Assembly: GCF_005796205.1 (NCBI RefSeq)
Contig: NZ_VAHN01000005.1
Coordinates: forward strand, 1 to 64,000
From: Pseudarthrobacter sp. NamE2
GTDB taxonomy: Bacteria; Actinomycetota; Actinomycetes; Actinomycetales; Micrococcaceae
DNA length: 64,000 nt
Direction of reading: 5' to 3'
Each line of letters begins with the position of its first letter. The stretch's first letter is position 1. The notes beneath the pieces were generated by a model. That model ran no database searches and was not told the origin of the DNA. It saw nothing but the letters and a program-made list of their open reading frames with translations. The translations under genes and the position numbers were made by a program. Of this stretch, positions 26,500 through 37,072 are shown one piece after another.

Positions 26500-27375
26500 A
26501 TGTCAGCCGATCAACCTCTTGGGGATGCCTTGAACGACGCAGCCGAGCTGCCCCGCGTGTCCATTGTCATCCCGGCGTACAACGAGGAGAGCGTCATCCG
26601 GCAGTGCCTGATCGCTGCCATCTACCAGTCGGTTCCGGCGCACGAGATCATCGTGGTGGACAACCTGTCCAAGGACCGCACCGCAGCCATCGTCCGGCAG
26701 ATGCAGCTCGAATACCCCGAAAGCCCCATACTCCTGCTGAGCCAGCACCGTGAACAAGGCCTCATCCCCACCCGCAACTTCGGGCTGGACAGCGCCACCG
26801 GTGACGTCCTGGGCCGCATCGATGCCGACTCTGTCCTTGAGCCGGACTGGGTGGAGCAGGTGCAGAAGGCCTTCCTGGACCAGTCGGTGCAGGCGGCCAC
26901 GGGTCCGGTGGTCTACTACGACATGCCCATGCGCAGGTTCGGCCTCAAGGCGGACGACAAGATGCGCCAGCTTATGCTGAAACTCGCCAAGCACCAGTAC
27001 CATTTCCTGTTCGGCTCCAACATGGCACTGCGCGCCTCCGCGTGGAATACCATCCGGTCCGAGACCTGCCGTGATGAAAAGGACGAGATGCATGAGGACA
27101 TCGATTTGTCCCTGCACCTTGCGGACCATGACCTGAAAATCCAGTACTGCCCGCAGATGGTGTCCGGTATGTCAGCCCGCCGGCTGGAGGATTCCCCCCG
27201 GGACTACCGCTATTACGTTACGCGCTTTGACCGCACGTACAAGGCGCACAACGTCAAGAAAATGGCGTTGAAGGCGCCGATGGTGGTCTTCTTCTCGGTC
27301 TACTTCCCGGCCAAGATCCTCCGGGCCATCCACACGGTGAACACGGCGCAGCCCGTCCGGCGCGGAGGGCAGTAG
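26500..27375 (+). CDS. Glycosyltransferase family 2
   Basis: 291 aa GT-A fold enzyme. The N-terminal RVSIVIPAYNEESVIRQCL is followed by IIVVDNLSKDRTAAIVRQM, the metal-binding DxD-like RIDADSVLEPDWVEQ, and an acceptor-side MHEDIDLSLHLADH (ED motif). A hydrophobic patch near the C-terminus (MVVFFSVYFPAKIL) suggests peripheral membrane attachment. It transfers a sugar from a nucleotide donor; donor and acceptor unknown. The Shine-Dalgarno is weak. It converges with the EamA gene 22 nt away. Confidence 0.88.
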   Translation: MSADQPLGDALNDAAELPRVSIVIPAYNEESVIRQCLIAAIYQSVPAHEIIVVDNLSKDRTAAIVRQMQLEYPESPILLLSQHREQGLIPTRNFGLDSATGDVLGRIDADSVLEPDWVEQVQKAFLDQSVQAATGPVVYYDMPMRRFGLKADDKMRQLMLKLAKHQYHFLFGSNMALRASAWNTIRSETCRDEKDEMHEDIDLSLHLADHDLKIQYCPQMVSGMSARRLEDSPRDYRYYVTRFDRTYKAHNVKKMALKAPMVVFFSVYFPAKILRAIHTVNTAQPVRRGGQ

Positions 27376-27396
27376 TCCCTTCCTGGAACGGATCGG

Positions 27397-28338
27397 TCAG
27401 TCTGTTCCCAGCTCCGCCAGGCGTTCCGACGGCGGCTCGTCCCGGCGCTCCTCCATCCCGCGCCTTCCAGCCCTCCCGGGCTTCTGGCCCAGCACGACGA
27501 CGGCGAGTCCCGCCAGGATGAGGCCGAGCCCGGCATAGGTGCCGGCTGGCAGGGTTTCCCCGAGGAACACCGCCGCGAGCAGTGCCGCGCCGGGAATCTC
27601 GAGGAGGATGATCATCGACACCAGGAGCGGGCTCATGGTGGCCAGCAGGTGATTGAACGCGGTGTGCCCCACCAGCTGTGCGCAGACCGTGATCGCTGCG
27701 ATGCCCAGCCAGCCGCCCGCATCGAAGCCTGCGAGGGGCTGTCCCGCCAGCAGGGCCATCAACGCTACCAGGACCGCGCAGAACCCATAGCAAAGGGTGG
27801 TGTAGGTGCCCGTGCTCATGCTCTGGCGGGCCTTGCCCCCGGCCAGGGTATAAAGTCCGGCCAGTGCGCCGCCGGCAAGGGCCAGCAGGTCACCCAGCAG
27901 TGCCTCCGGGGACGATCCCATGTCGAAACCGGTGATGGCCACCACCCCGCCGAAAGCAGTGCCCAGGCCTGCCAGGACCTGCCAGCGGTGCCGGATACCG
28001 CGGAAGAGCTGGAACACGGCAATCCACGCGGACTGGAGGCAGACCAGCGCAGTGGCCGCCGCAACGGAAGTCAACTGCAGGGACGTGATGAAGCAGGCGA
28101 AGTGCAGTGCCAGTGCAACGGCGGCAACCAATGACCAGCGGAACTCGTAGCGGGTGATGGCTCCGAACTGGCGGGGCTGGCGGACCAGGGTGGGCGTGGC
28201 CATCACGGCTGCGGCAATCGCATTGCGCCAGAACGCGATGGCCAAGGCGGTAACACTCGTGGCGCCCAGCGTGGCTGCAATCAGCGGACCGGAGGAAGCA
28301 ACGCCCAGGACACCCATTGCCGCGATGAAGAAAGTCAC
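27397..28338 (-). CDS. EamA/DMT family transporter
   Basis: 313 aa with a GTG start. Ten predicted transmembrane helices in two EamA repeats: the first starts MTFFIAAMGVLGVASSGPLI, the second contains ALAGGALAGLYTLAGGKAR and ends GLILAGLAVVVLG. The tail is a short charged cytoplasmic segment. It probably exports a small metabolite or amino acid; substrate not predictable. Located between the GT2 gene (convergent) and tRNA-Ala. Confidence 0.88.
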   Translation of the reverse strand: MTFFIAAMGVLGVASSGPLIAATLGATSVTALAIAFWRNAIAAAVMATPTLVRQPRQFGAITRYEFRWSLVAAVALALHFACFITSLQLTSVAAATALVCLQSAWIAVFQLFRGIRHRWQVLAGLGTAFGGVVAITGFDMGSSPEALLGDLLALAGGALAGLYTLAGGKARQSMSTGTYTTLCYGFCAVLVALMALLAGQPLAGFDAGGWLGIAAITVCAQLVGHTAFNHLLATMSPLLVSMIILLEIPGAALLAAVFLGETLPAGTYAGLGLILAGLAVVVLGQKPGRAGRRGMEERRDEPPSERLAELGTD

Positions 28339-28380
28339 TGTTCAACCCTATGGTGCTTGGTGGCAGTTAATGGGCAAAGC

Positions 28381-28417
28381 AAAAGTCCCGGCCCGCGTTT
28401 CCGCGGACCGGGACTTT
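28381..28417. terminator. Terminator after tRNA-Ala
   Basis: AAAGTCCCGG-C-CCGCG pairs with CGCGG-A-CCGGGACTTT immediately 3' of the leftward tRNA-Ala; the minus-strand side ends in a T-run. Confidence 0.85.
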
Positions 28418-28421
28418 CCCA

Positions 28422-28497
28422 TGGTGGAGGCAAGGGGACTCGAACCCCTAACCCCCTGCTTGCAAAGCAGGTGCGCTACCAATTGCGCCATGCCCCC
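28422..28497 (-). tRNA. tRNA-Ala (TGC)
   Basis: Acceptor stem GGGGGCA/TGCCTCC includes the G3:U70 pair that identifies tRNA-Ala. The anticodon loop is TTTGCAA (TGC), the T-arm AGGGGTTCGAGTCCCCT, and the 3' CCA is encoded (28422-28424). 76 nt including CCA. Confidence 0.98.
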
Positions 28498-28567
28498 ATA
28501 AGAAGCAACCCGTCCATCTTACCCTAGAACCGAAGAACCGTTTACCAGCCTCCTGCCGGGTTCCGGG

Positions 28568-28684
28568 CTAGTCCACCGAGTCGGTTGACTTGCTCCAGAC
28601 ATCTTTCCGGGCTTCGGATTCCTGTGCCTTGCGGTAGACCAGGACGCCTGCGATTGCAGCTGCGATGACCAGCAACTTTTTCAC
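28568..28684 (-). CDS. DLW-39 family small protein
   Basis: 38 aa, too short for most gene finders, with a GTG start after GGGGAGCAT. It reads MKKLLVIAAAIAGVLVYRKA followed by a charged segment that contains DVWSKSTDSVD at the end, matching the conserved actinobacterial DLW-39 family named for a D-L/V-W motif at length ~39. One hydrophobic helix then a soluble tail. It lies between tRNA-Ile and tRNA-Ala downstream of gyrA/DUF3566, its usual location. Function unknown. Confidence 0.85.
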   Translation of the reverse strand: MKKLLVIAAAIAGVLVYRKAQESEARKDVWSKSTDSVD

Positions 28685-28753
28685 ATGCTCCCCGTTCCGG
28701 CTTGGCTGCGGGTTACCCCGGCCAGGCCTTCCTTTGAACCTGCACAGGTTCCG

Positions 28754-28827
28754 TGGGCGTACCAGGACTTGAACCTGGGACCTCTTCGTTATCAGCGAAG
28801 CGCTCTAACCGCCTGAGCTATACGCCC
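28754..28827 (-). tRNA. tRNA-Ile (GAT)
   Basis: Acceptor GGGCGTA/TACGCCC with discriminator A, D-arm TAGCTCAGGCGGTTAGAGCG, anticodon arm CTTCG CTGATAA CGAAG (anticodon GAT) and T-arm CCAGGTTCAAGTCCTGG. 74 nt; CCA is not encoded. Confidence 0.98.
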
Positions 28828-28923
28828 CGATGCCTCATCGGGCCGAGACATGACTCTACAGCACATCCCGGCCCGATCTCAAATCGGCGCTTTCCGCGGG
28901 TCTGGGGCCGGCGGAAGCGGGTC

Positions 28924-29586
28924 CTAGTCGTCGGTGAGCGTGACCCCGATGCCGCCCACCAGGGTGGCCGAGATGTTGTACAAGACCGCGGAGAGCATGG
29001 ACAGCGCGGTCAGCAGTACCACATTGACCACGGCGATGATGGTGGCGAAGGATGCCACCTGCCCCAGCGACGCCACCTTCTTCAGCTCGAAGCCTCCACC
29101 CTCGGTGCCGGCCAGGGTGCCGAGCAGGCTGTCCACCTGGTCGAAGATGCCTGTGAGGTCGAGGACAGTCCACAGGACGATGGCGGCCACTACGGTGACG
29201 ATTCCCAGGGCCACGGAGAGCAGGAAGGCCATCTTCAGGACGGACCAGGGGTCCACCTTGCTGACCAGCAGCCGCGCACGGCGCACTTTTGCCTTGGGTG
29301 CCGGCTTGACCAGGCCGGGGGCACCCGGCGCTGGCGCACCTGCGGGACGCTGTCCTGCGCCGGCGGGGCGGGGGCCCTGGGCGGGCCGCTGGCCCGGCTG
29401 CCCGGGGGCCGGCCGTTCGCCCGCGGGGCGCTGGCCGGGAACAGCCGGACGCTGCCCCGGCGCGTTGGCGGGTGCCGCGGGACGCTGCTGCGGACGAACG
29501 GGGGCGTTCACACGGGGTGCAGCCGAAGGCCGGTTTCCGTCGGGAACAGTGGTGTTCGGCTTGGGAAATGAGTCGGAATTACTCAC
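28924..29586 (-). CDS. DUF3566 domain membrane protein
   Basis: 220 aa with a GTG start overlapping the end of gyrA by 8 nt. Residues ~1-95 are a disordered Pro/Ala/Gly/Arg-rich repeat region (GQRPA-type units). The DUF3566 domain follows: [20 protein letters not shown], a helix ([20 protein letters not shown]), a soluble loop with [13 protein letters not shown], and a second helix ending in [17 protein letters not shown]. The family is always found next to gyrA in actinobacteria; function unknown, possibly linking replication and envelope. Confidence 0.9.
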   Translation of the reverse strand: MSNSDSFPKPNTTVPDGNRPSAAPRVNAPVRPQQRPAAPANAPGQRPAVPGQRPAGERPAPGQPGQRPAQGPRPAGAGQRPAGAPAPGAPGLVKPAPKAKVRRARLLVSKVDPWSVLKMAFLLSVALGIVTVVAAIVLWTVLDLTGIFDQVDSLLGTLAGTEGGGFELKKVASLGQVASFATIIAVVNVVLLTALSMLSAVLYNISATLVGGIGVTLTDD

Positions 29587-32257
29587 TCGTTACCTCCGTG
29601 GTGTCTTCGTTCGGCCCAGCGTCGCCCGAGGCGTCCTCTGACTCAACGGCCGGTGATTCTTCTGCCATTCCTGGCTCGGCGGATTCCCCAGTGGTCCCGC
29701 CACCTTCAGCCAACGTTACGTCATCGTCCGCTGATTCTTCGCCCTCAAGGCCGCGTTCGCTGTTGCGTGCCACTTCGATGATCCGGTCATTCTTGTCCGG
29801 CTTGGCGAAGATCACGCCCATGGTGTCCCGGCCCTTGGCGGGTACGCCGGCCACGGAGGACCGGACAACCTTGCCGCCTTCCATGACCACGAGCACTTCA
29901 TCCTCCTCCTGGACAATGAGTGCCCCTACGAGATCGCCGCGTTCCTCGGCAAGCTTCGCCACCTTGATGCCCAGGCCGCCGCGGCCCTGGAGCCGGTATT
30001 CCTCCACCGCAGTGCGCTTGGCGTAACCTCCCTCGGTCACGATGAACACAAACGAGCCGTCCGTAACCACGTTCATGGCCAGGAGTTCGTCGTCTTCGCG
30101 GAACTTCATGCCGGTGACGCCTGACGTTGCCCTGCCCATGGGGCGCAGGGCGTCCTCGGTCGCCGTGAAGCGGAGCGACTGGCCCTTGCGGGAAACCAGC
30201 AACAGGTCATCGGTCTCGGACACCAGCTGCGCGGAGACCAGTTCGTCGCCGTCGCGGAGGTTGATGGCGATCACGCCTGCGGAGCGGTTGGTGTCGTAGT
30301 CCTCCAGCCGGGTCTTCTTCACCAGGCCGCGCTTGGTGGCGAGCACCAGGTACGGTGCCTGCTGGTAATCCCTGAGGTCCAGCACCTGGGCGATGTGTTC
30401 ATCCGGCTGGAACGCCATCAGGTTTGCCACGTGCTGGCCCTTGGCGTCGCGGCCGGCTTCCATCAGCTCGTAGGCCTTGGCCCGGTACACCCTGCCCAGG
30501 TTCGTGAAGAACAGCAGCCAGTGGTGGGTGGTGGTGACAAAGAAGTGCTCCACCACGTCGTCACCGCGCAGCTGGGCGCCCCTGATGCCCTTGCCGCCGC
30601 GCTGCTGCGAACGGTAGTTGTCGCTGCGTGTCCGCTTGACGTAGCCGCCGCGGGTGATGGTAACCACCATCTCCTCTTCGGGGATGAGGTCCTCCATGGA
30701 CATGTCGCCGTCGTAGCCCATCAGGATCCTGGTGCGCCGGTCGTCGCCGTGCTTGTCAACGATTTCGCCGAGCTCCGTGCTGATGATTTCCCGCTGGCGC
30801 TGCTCGGACCCAAGGATCTCGTTGTATTCGGCGATCAGCGCTTCGAGTTCGGCATGCCGGTCCTGGATCTTCTGCCGTTCCAGGGCGGCGAGGCGGCGCA
30901 GCTGCATGTCCAGGATGGCCCGGGCCTGCAGTTCGTCGATGTCCAGCAATTCCATCAGGCCGTCGCGTGCCGCTTCGGTGGTGCTGGAGGCGCGGATAAG
31001 GGCGATGACCTCATCCAGCATGTCCAGTGCCTTGAGCAGGGCACGCAGGATGTGCGCTTCCTCCTCGGCCTTGCGGAGGCGGTAGCGGGTACGCCGTGCG
31101 ATGACGTCCAACTGGTGGGTCACCCAGTGCCGGATAAACGCATCCAGGCTCAGGGTGCGGGGCACCCCGTCGACGATGGCCAGCATGTTGGCGGAAAAGT
31201 TGCTCTGCAGCTCGGTGTGCTTGTACAGGTTGTTGAGCACAACCTTGGGCACGGCGTCGCGCTTCAGGACGATGACCAGCCGCTGGCCGGTGCGGCCCGA
31301 GGTCTCGTCGCGGAGGTCGGCGATGCCCTGGATCTTGCCGTCCTTGACCAGTTCGGCGATCTTGATGGCCAGGTTGTCCGGGTTTGCCTGGTACGGCAGT
31401 TCGGTGACAACCAGGCAGGTGCGGCCCTGGAGTTCCTCGACGTTCACAACGGCGCGCATGGTGATGGAGCCGCGGCCTGTCCGGTAGGCGTCCTCGATGC
31501 CCTTGTGGCCAAGGATGGTTGCACCTGTGGGGAAGTCGGGGCCCTTGACGCGCAACAGGAGTTGCTCCAGCAGGTCCTCCCGGCTGGCGCCGGGGTTTGC
31601 CAGGTACCACTGGACGCCGTCGGCCACTTCCCTCAGGTTGTGCGGCGGGATGTTCGTGGCCATGCCGACGGCGATGCCGGACGAACCGTTGACCAGCAGG
31701 TTGGGGAACCTTGCCGGCAGGATGGTGGGTTCCTGGTTCTTGCCGTCGTAGTTGTCCTGGAAGTCGACGGTTTCCTCGTCGATATCGCGGACCATCTCCA
31801 TGGCCAGCGGGGCCATCTTGGTTTCGGTGTACCGCGGGGCCGCGGCGCCGTCGTTGCCCGGGGAGCCGAAGTTTCCCTGCCCGAGCGCCAGCGGGTAGCG
31901 CATGGTCCAATCCTGGATCAGGCGCACCAGGGCGTCGTAGATGGCGGTGTCGCCATGCGGGTGGTACTGGCCCATGACCTCGCCCACCACACGGGCGCAT
32001 TTGTTGAACGCCCGGTCGGGGCGGTAGCCGCCGTCGAACATCGCATAGAGCACGCGCCGGTGGACCGGCTTGAGGCCGTCACGGACATCGGGGAGGGCGC
32101 GCCCGACGATGACGGCCATGGCATAGTCCAGGTAGGACCGCTGCATCTCCGTCTGCAGGTCCACCTGCTCCACGCGGTCGATCAGCACGTCGCCTTCAAG
32201 AACGGTTTCCGGAGTACCGGGCTCATCCGCCGGGTTCTCGGGTGTCTGGTCGCTCAT
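29579..32257 (-). CDS. gyrA: DNA gyrase subunit A
   Basis: 892 aa. The quinolone-resistance region [20 protein letters not shown] and the cleavage tyrosine in [17 protein letters not shown] are near residues 45-140. The coiled-coil gate and the GyrA box [14 protein letters not shown] lead into the beta-pinwheel wrapping domain. The C-terminal ~50 residues are a disordered acidic tail ([18 protein letters not shown]...). With GyrB it introduces negative supercoils. Transcribed with gyrB, 52 nt downstream, and with DUF3566 after it, codirectional with replication. Confidence 0.98.
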   Translation of the reverse strand: MSDQTPENPADEPGTPETVLEGDVLIDRVEQVDLQTEMQRSYLDYAMAVIVGRALPDVRDGLKPVHRRVLYAMFDGGYRPDRAFNKCARVVGEVMGQYHPHGDTAIYDALVRLIQDWTMRYPLALGQGNFGSPGNDGAAAPRYTETKMAPLAMEMVRDIDEETVDFQDNYDGKNQEPTILPARFPNLLVNGSSGIAVGMATNIPPHNLREVADGVQWYLANPGASREDLLEQLLLRVKGPDFPTGATILGHKGIEDAYRTGRGSITMRAVVNVEELQGRTCLVVTELPYQANPDNLAIKIAELVKDGKIQGIADLRDETSGRTGQRLVIVLKRDAVPKVVLNNLYKHTELQSNFSANMLAIVDGVPRTLSLDAFIRHWVTHQLDVIARRTRYRLRKAEEEAHILRALLKALDMLDEVIALIRASSTTEAARDGLMELLDIDELQARAILDMQLRRLAALERQKIQDRHAELEALIAEYNEILGSEQRQREIISTELGEIVDKHGDDRRTRILMGYDGDMSMEDLIPEEEMVVTITRGGYVKRTRSDNYRSQQRGGKGIRGAQLRGDDVVEHFFVTTTHHWLLFFTNLGRVYRAKAYELMEAGRDAKGQHVANLMAFQPDEHIAQVLDLRDYQQAPYLVLATKRGLVKKTRLEDYDTNRSAGVIAINLRDGDELVSAQLVSETDDLLLVSRKGQSLRFTATEDALRPMGRATSGVTGMKFREDDELLAMNVVTDGSFVFIVTEGGYAKRTAVEEYRLQGRGGLGIKVAKLAEERGDLVGALIVQEEDEVLVVMEGGKVVRSSVAGVPAKGRDTMGVIFAKPDKNDRIIEVARNSERGLEGEESADDDVTLAEGGGTTGESAEPGMAEESPAVESEDASGDAGPNEDTTEVTSE

Positions 32258-32309
32258 TTATTTTTCCGTTTCAGGTATATGTCGGTTTCTGGATATGTCG
32301 AGCGCGGCT

Positions 32310-34397
32310 CTAGATATCCAGGAACCTGACGTCCTTGGCGTTCTGCTGGATGAAGTTGCGGCGCGATTCCACGTCCTCGCCCATCAGGATGGAGAAGAGC
32401 TGGTCGGCGGCCAGGGCGTCGTCCATGGTGACCTGCAGCAGCGTCCGGTTATCCGGGTCCATGGTGGTGTCCCACAGCTCGGTGTAGTCCATCTCGCCGA
32501 GGCCCTTGTAGCGCTGGATGCCGTTGTCCTTGGGGATCCGGCGTCCCGCGGCCTGGCCGGCAAGGAGTTTAGCGTCGCGTTCCCGGTCACTGTAGACGTA
32601 GTCATGCGCCGCGTTGGACCACTTGATCCGGTACAGCGGCGGCTGCGCCAGGTAGACATAGCCGTTTTCGATCAGGGGCCGCATGTAACGGAACAGCAGG
32701 GTCATCAGCAGCGTGGTGATGTGCTGGCCGTCCACGTCGGCATCGGCCATCAGGACGATCTTGTGGTACCGGAGCTTCGAAAGGTCGAAGTCCTCGCCGA
32801 TACCCGTGCCGAAAGCGGTGATCATGGACTGCACTTCGGCGTTGCCCAGGGCCTTGTCCAGGCGGGCTCGTTCCACGTTCAGGATTTTGCCGCGCAGCGG
32901 CAGGATAGCTTGGGTTTCCGGATTGCGGCCACGCTTGGCGGAACCGCCAGCCGAGTCACCCTCCACGATGTAGACCTCGCACTTCTCCGGATCCTTGGAG
33001 GAGCAGTCCGAAAGCTTGCCGGGCATGCCAAAGGATTCCAGCGGGCTCTTGCGGCGGGCGTTGTCACGGGCCTTGCGTGCCGCCATGCGCGCCTGGGCAG
33101 CCGAGATAGCCTTGCGGATCACGTCCCGGGCCGGGCCGGGATTGCGTTCCAGCCAGTCGCCAAGGCTGTCGGTAACCACGCGCTGGACGAAGCCCTTGAC
33201 CTCGGAGTTGCCGAGCTTGGTCTTGGTCTGGCCTTCGAACTGGGGCTCGGAAAGCTTGACGGAGATGACGGCGGTCAGTCCCTCACGGATGTCGTCGCCG
33301 GTGAGGTTGTCGTCCTTTTCCTTGATGATGCCCTTTTCGCGGGCATAGCGGTTGACCAAGGAGGTCAGCGCGGCACGAAAACCCTCTTCGTGCGTGCCGC
33401 CCTCATGGGTGTTGATGGTGTTGGCGTAGGTGTGGACGCTTTCGGAGTAGGCGCTGGTCCATTGCATGGCCATTTCCAGGGCGATCCGGCGTTCGGTGTC
33501 CTCAGTCTCGAACGCGATGACGTCCTCGTGGACCACGTCCACTTTCTTGCCGGAATTCAGGTGCTTGACGTAGTCCAGCAGGCCTTCCTTGTACTGGTAC
33601 ACCACTGTCCGGTGTTCGGCGCTGACCTCACCCTCGGTGGCAATGCCGTCCAGGTCCAGGTCGGCGTCGGCCTCATCCTCAACCGGGGCGCGCTCATCGG
33701 TCAGCGTGATGCGCAGGCCCTTGTTGAGGAAGGCCATCTGCTGGAAGCGGGCACGGAGTGTCTCAAAGTCGAACTCGGTGGTCTCGAAGATCTCCGGATC
33801 CGGGTAGAACGTCTGGCTGGTTCCGGTGTGGTCGGTTTTTTCGCCCTTGACCAGGCTGCCCTGCGGCTTGCCGCCGTTGGCGAAGGACATCCGCCAGACG
33901 TAGCCCTGGCGCCGGACCTCCGTGTCCACCCGGGTGGACAGCGCGTTGACCACGGAAATGCCCACGCCGTGCAGGCCGCCGGACACGGCATATCCGCCGC
34001 CACCAAACTTGCCGCCTGCGTGCAGGATGGTCATGACCACTTCCACCGTGGGCTTGTGCTCGGTGGGATGCATGTCCACAGGAATTCCGCGGCCGTCGTC
34101 CACAACCCTGACGCCGCCGTCGGCCTGCAGGACTACCTCGATATGGGTGCAGTAGCCGGCCAGTGCCTCGTCGACAGAGTTGTCCACCACTTCGTACACC
34201 AGGTGGTGAAGGCCGCGCGGGCCTGTGGAGCCGATGTACATGCCCGGGCGTTTGCGGACGGCTTCCAAACCTTCAAGGACAGTGATGTCGCTGGCGCCGT
34301 ATTCACGCGGGGTTGATTCGCCGGCGGGGGTGTCAGGCGTGGGGGCATCCTCGACCGCTTTTTCAGCTGCCAGAATATCTGTATTGTCGTTAGCCAC
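32310..34397 (-). CDS. gyrB: DNA gyrase subunit B
   Basis: 695 aa using the GTG at 34397 (GAGGAG 12 nt upstream); a longer form from TTG at 34424 would add nine residues but has no ribosome site. GHKL ATPase domain: [46 protein letters not shown] and [13 protein letters not shown]. The TOPRIM part has [18 protein letters not shown] and the Asp triad in [14 protein letters not shown]-driven partner of GyrA. Confidence 0.97.
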   Translation of the reverse strand: MANDNTDILAAEKAVEDAPTPDTPAGESTPREYGASDITVLEGLEAVRKRPGMYIGSTGPRGLHHLVYEVVDNSVDEALAGYCTHIEVVLQADGGVRVVDDGRGIPVDMHPTEHKPTVEVVMTILHAGGKFGGGGYAVSGGLHGVGISVVNALSTRVDTEVRRQGYVWRMSFANGGKPQGSLVKGEKTDHTGTSQTFYPDPEIFETTEFDFETLRARFQQMAFLNKGLRITLTDERAPVEDEADADLDLDGIATEGEVSAEHRTVVYQYKEGLLDYVKHLNSGKKVDVVHEDVIAFETEDTERRIALEMAMQWTSAYSESVHTYANTINTHEGGTHEEGFRAALTSLVNRYAREKGIIKEKDDNLTGDDIREGLTAVISVKLSEPQFEGQTKTKLGNSEVKGFVQRVVTDSLGDWLERNPGPARDVIRKAISAAQARMAARKARDNARRKSPLESFGMPGKLSDCSSKDPEKCEVYIVEGDSAGGSAKRGRNPETQAILPLRGKILNVERARLDKALGNAEVQSMITAFGTGIGEDFDLSKLRYHKIVLMADADVDGQHITTLLMTLLFRYMRPLIENGYVYLAQPPLYRIKWSNAAHDYVYSDRERDAKLLAGQAAGRRIPKDNGIQRYKGLGEMDYTELWDTTMDPDNRTLLQVTMDDALAADQLFSILMGEDVESRRNFIQQNAKDVRFLDI

Positions 34398-34424
34398 AGG
34401 CGCTGTCGACTCCTCTGTTCTCAA

Positions 34425-35112
34425 TGGTGGCCGGCCGACTCCTCGCCCGTCTCCTCGGGATAGTCATCTGCCAGCAGACATAAACATGTAGCGCAGGTGG
34501 CTTGTTGACGGAGGGATCCGCGGTCCGCGTGCCGGTAGCGCACGGAAAACGGACTCAGTCAACGTTTCACCGGCGCCCAGTTATCTACAACGATTCTAAC
34601 GCGTGGGGCTCCATTTCCCTGCATTCAACCGCTCTCGGCGAACGCCAGTATGCCCATTGGGAGGCCACTGACCGCACCTAGGGTGCGTTAGCGGTGCGGC
34701 CTCCGGGTGCCTATACGCCCACCGGCCTTTACGGCGCTCTACACGCCGTCGCCGCATGTCTGAAAGGGGGAACCAGGGACTGGTCCTGCGGTGCTACCAG
34801 AACTGCCGGGTGCGGGAACCAGAACACCGCCGGAAAACGCTAAAAAACCACAGATATGTCGATGTGCCACTATAAGTGGCTATCTTGACGGTCTAAGTGG
34901 GTGACCACTAATGACGGGGTTCCAATTTATTTCGAAAGAAAATGTCATTTAAAACGATAGAAATCGCCATCTTTCCTGTGTTTACTGAAGAAGGGGTGGA
35001 ACACCAATCCTTTTACGGCTGGAACCGGCGAGGTTGTGACCGCGAATAGCCCCCGGACTCCGGTGCCCGTCCGTCCGCAATGAGCCGGGACACCGCCTAC
35101 AAGAGGAGCGCA
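34425..35112. other. Intergenic region between gyrB and thuA-like gene
   Basis: 688 bp without a credible gene. The left part must carry the gyrB promoter; a one-mismatch DnaA box (TTATCTACA) is at 34581-34589. The right part (34850-34990) is clearly AT-richer than the neighbouring genes and contains two inverted repeats with the same AGTGG/CCACT half-sites, suggesting a regulated promoter for the rightward gene. Confidence 0.55.
34866..34909. promoter_or_regulatory. Paired inverted repeats upstream of ThuA-domain gene
   Basis: GCCACT-ATA-AGTGGC (34866-34880) is followed by AGTGG-GTGA-CCACT (34896-34909). The shared CCACT/AGTGG half-site in two copies 30 nt apart resembles an operator pair for a dimeric regulator. 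No regulator gene is adjacent. Confidence 0.45.
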
Positions 35113-36255
35113 ATGAAGCGAAACATCAGTAAGGCAACTCTCGGGCTGATTGGGACGGCACTCGTTGTTCCGGCCCTCGCCATCACTCCTGCACAGGCCA
35201 ATCCCGTTTCCGAACGGGCCGAGGTGGCGCAGGACTATGACGTACTCGTGGTTGGGAAGACCACGGGCTTCCGCCACAGCAGCATCGATGAGGCGACCAC
35301 GGCAATCATCGCCCTGGGCGAGGCAAACGGGTTCGACGTCGATGTCTGGGACCCGCCTACCTCGGCCAGGAATCAGGGGCAGCCCGAACGGACTCTACCG
35401 ACCACGCCTTTCACCACTGCCTCAGACCTTGCCAAGTACGAAACGATAGTCTTCGTTTCCACCGTCGACGGCACCAACAACCTGGATCCTGCCAAGCCGA
35501 CGCTGCTTAATCAGGGCGAGCTTGCCGCTTTCCAGGGCTACATCCGCGCTGGTGGCGGGTTTGCCGGAGTCCATGCAGCCACGGATTCCATGCACACTAT
35601 TCCCTGGTACAGCGAACTCACCGGCGGCGGTGCCCGCTTTGTCAGCCATCCTGAGCAACAACTTGCCGTCCAGGTCGTCGAAGACGGAACCCATCCTTCG
35701 ACCGGGCATCTGGGAGAGACGTGGACGCGGTTTGATGAGTGGTACAACTTCACGCAAAGCCCCCGCGATTCCGTTCGCGTCCTCACCAGCCTTGACGAAA
35801 CAACCTATAAGGCCCGCGGCGGCGCCATGGGCGCAGACCACCCCCTGTCCTGGTGCCACAATTTTGAGGGCGCCCGCTCCTGGTACACCGGCGGAGGTCA
35901 TACGGAAGCATCGTATGCTGATCCGGATTTCCTTAAGCACCTGTTGGGCGGCATCGCATGGTCTGCCGGCGCAGTAAGCGGTGGCGGGAACTGTGTCACC
36001 TGGGCCGAGGTTGACGCGCTGACGTCAGAGCTGCTTGCCGAAAATGGAATCTCAATGAAGGCAGCCGATCAGCTCACTAAGCAGCTGGACAAAGCCCAGG
36101 AGCTCGCGGACGCCGGCCTGCATGCCGATTCCGCAGACAAACTAAACGCAGCCGTGGCTCAGGTCCGCGCCCACATCGACAACAATTCCAAAGCTTATGA
36201 ATTGCTGCTCGGCAAGGTGCGCGATCTGCAAACCTGGCAGAGCGAACTGCAGTGA
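35113..36255 (+). CDS. Secreted ThuA-domain protein
   Basis: 380 aa with GAGGAGCGCA before ATG. A signal peptide (residues ~1-30, MKRNISKATLGLIGTALVVP ... AQA) is followed by a ThuA/class-I-amidotransferase-like domain: DYDVLVVGKTTGFRHSSIDE, TIVFVSTVDGTNNL, IRAGGGFAGVHAATDSMHTI, QVVEDGTHPSTGHLGETW and a GARSWYTGGGHTEASY end. The last ~75 residues are helical, resembling a FIMAH-like spacer. Many secreted ThuA proteins relate to sugar use; the reaction here is unknown. It lies on the plus strand between gyrB and dciA, against the local gene direction. Confidence 0.85.
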   Translation: MKRNISKATLGLIGTALVVPALAITPAQANPVSERAEVAQDYDVLVVGKTTGFRHSSIDEATTAIIALGEANGFDVDVWDPPTSARNQGQPERTLPTTPFTTASDLAKYETIVFVSTVDGTNNLDPAKPTLLNQGELAAFQGYIRAGGGFAGVHAATDSMHTIPWYSELTGGGARFVSHPEQQLAVQVVEDGTHPSTGHLGETWTRFDEWYNFTQSPRDSVRVLTSLDETTYKARGGAMGADHPLSWCHNFEGARSWYTGGGHTEASYADPDFLKHLLGGIAWSAGAVSGGGNCVTWAEVDALTSELLAENGISMKAADQLTKQLDKAQELADAGLHADSADKLNAAVAQVRAHIDNNSKAYELLLGKVRDLQTWQSELQ

Positions 36256-36257
36256 CC

Positions 36258-36308
36258 AGGGCGCCTGCCAGGCTGGCCGCCAAGCTACGGGCCGGCTTGG
36301 CAGGCGCC
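36258..36308 (+). terminator. Terminator of ThuA-domain gene
   Basis: Long hairpin starting 3 nt after the stop: GGCGCCTGCCAGGCTGGCC pairs, with small mismatches, with GGGCCGGCTTGGCAGGCGCC. Confidence 0.75.
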
Positions 36309-36400
36309 ACGGCTGCAGAACACCTGTCTCCCGCCGCACAGCCACTGATGCGTGCAGAAATTCTCAACACCCATGGGCCCGCAAAAGGTAGTCGATCCTC

Positions 36401-37072
36401 TTGAACCGTTATTCCCGTCTTTCCCGCAAAACACGAATTCTGACCGTAGCGGCCATGGCGGCAGTCCTCATCGCAGTGACCGGCGCACTGGTTTCGGGGC
36501 GCACCGGGCTGACCCATGATGCTCCCGACACCACTTCGATCGAAGCAGTTGCGGACAAGCTCGCAGAAGGCCAGGCCCGGGAGCGGACTGCTATCAACGC
36601 GGACCTGGCTGCCGCAGCCGAGGAGGCGCAGGAACATCTGGCCGGCGTTTTGCGGGGCCTCGCTTCCGCCGTTCCGGTGGATACCGGCAAGAGTGCACAG
36701 CCGGCACGCAGTGGCGACGTGGATCAGTGGAACGAGGGCCTGGCACTCGCGGCCTCCGCGCTGGAAGCAGTTCCGGAAGGCACAAGTGAGCAGACGGTGA
36801 CGCGGGCAGCATTCCTCGGTGCGGCAAACCTGCTCCAGTCGGCGGCCGCGAGCTACCACCATCTTCTCGATGCACCCGCTGACCAACACGGGCTGCTAAC
36901 TGCCGCCGTGGCGGATCAACGGGAAGCTGCGGTACACCTCTGGCAGGCCGGAGCAGCACAACTGGATACCCTTACTGTTGAAGCGGGCGGAGAGCATATC
37001 CACGTGTTCCTCGCGCCCGACGGCGATCCCGCTGCTGTCCCGCAGGAGTTCCAGGAGCCGGAAAGCCACTAA
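36401..37072 (+). CDS. Hypothetical exported or membrane-anchored protein
   Basis: 223 aa, TTG start. An N-terminal hydrophobic segment (residues ~12-32, ILTVAAMAAVLIAVTGALVS) suggests a signal anchor. The rest is soluble and mostly helical with LAAAAEEAQEHLAGVLRGLA and a late EAGGEHIHVFLAPDGDPAA. I recognise no family. It forms with the ThuA gene a two-gene insert on the opposite strand to the surrounding replication genes. The start is uncertain because no good ribosome site is visible. Confidence 0.55.
   Translation: MNRYSRLSRKTRILTVAAMAAVLIAVTGALVSGRTGLTHDAPDTTSIEAVADKLAEGQARERTAINADLAAAAEEAQEHLAGVLRGLASAVPVDTGKSAQPARSGDVDQWNEGLALAASALEAVPEGTSEQTVTRAAFLGAANLLQSAAASYHHLLDAPADQHGLLTAAVADQREAAVHLWQAGAAQLDTLTVEAGGEHIHVFLAPDGDPAAVPQEFQEPESH

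Noticed and set aside
30395-32329. Long plus-strand open frame (644 codons) opposite gyrA
   Set aside because: It is a mirror frame caused by high G+C in the conserved gyrA gene; the minus-strand product is unmistakable gyrase A.
32295-34316. Long plus-strand open frame opposite gyrB
   Set aside because: Antisense shadow of gyrB with no domain content of its own.
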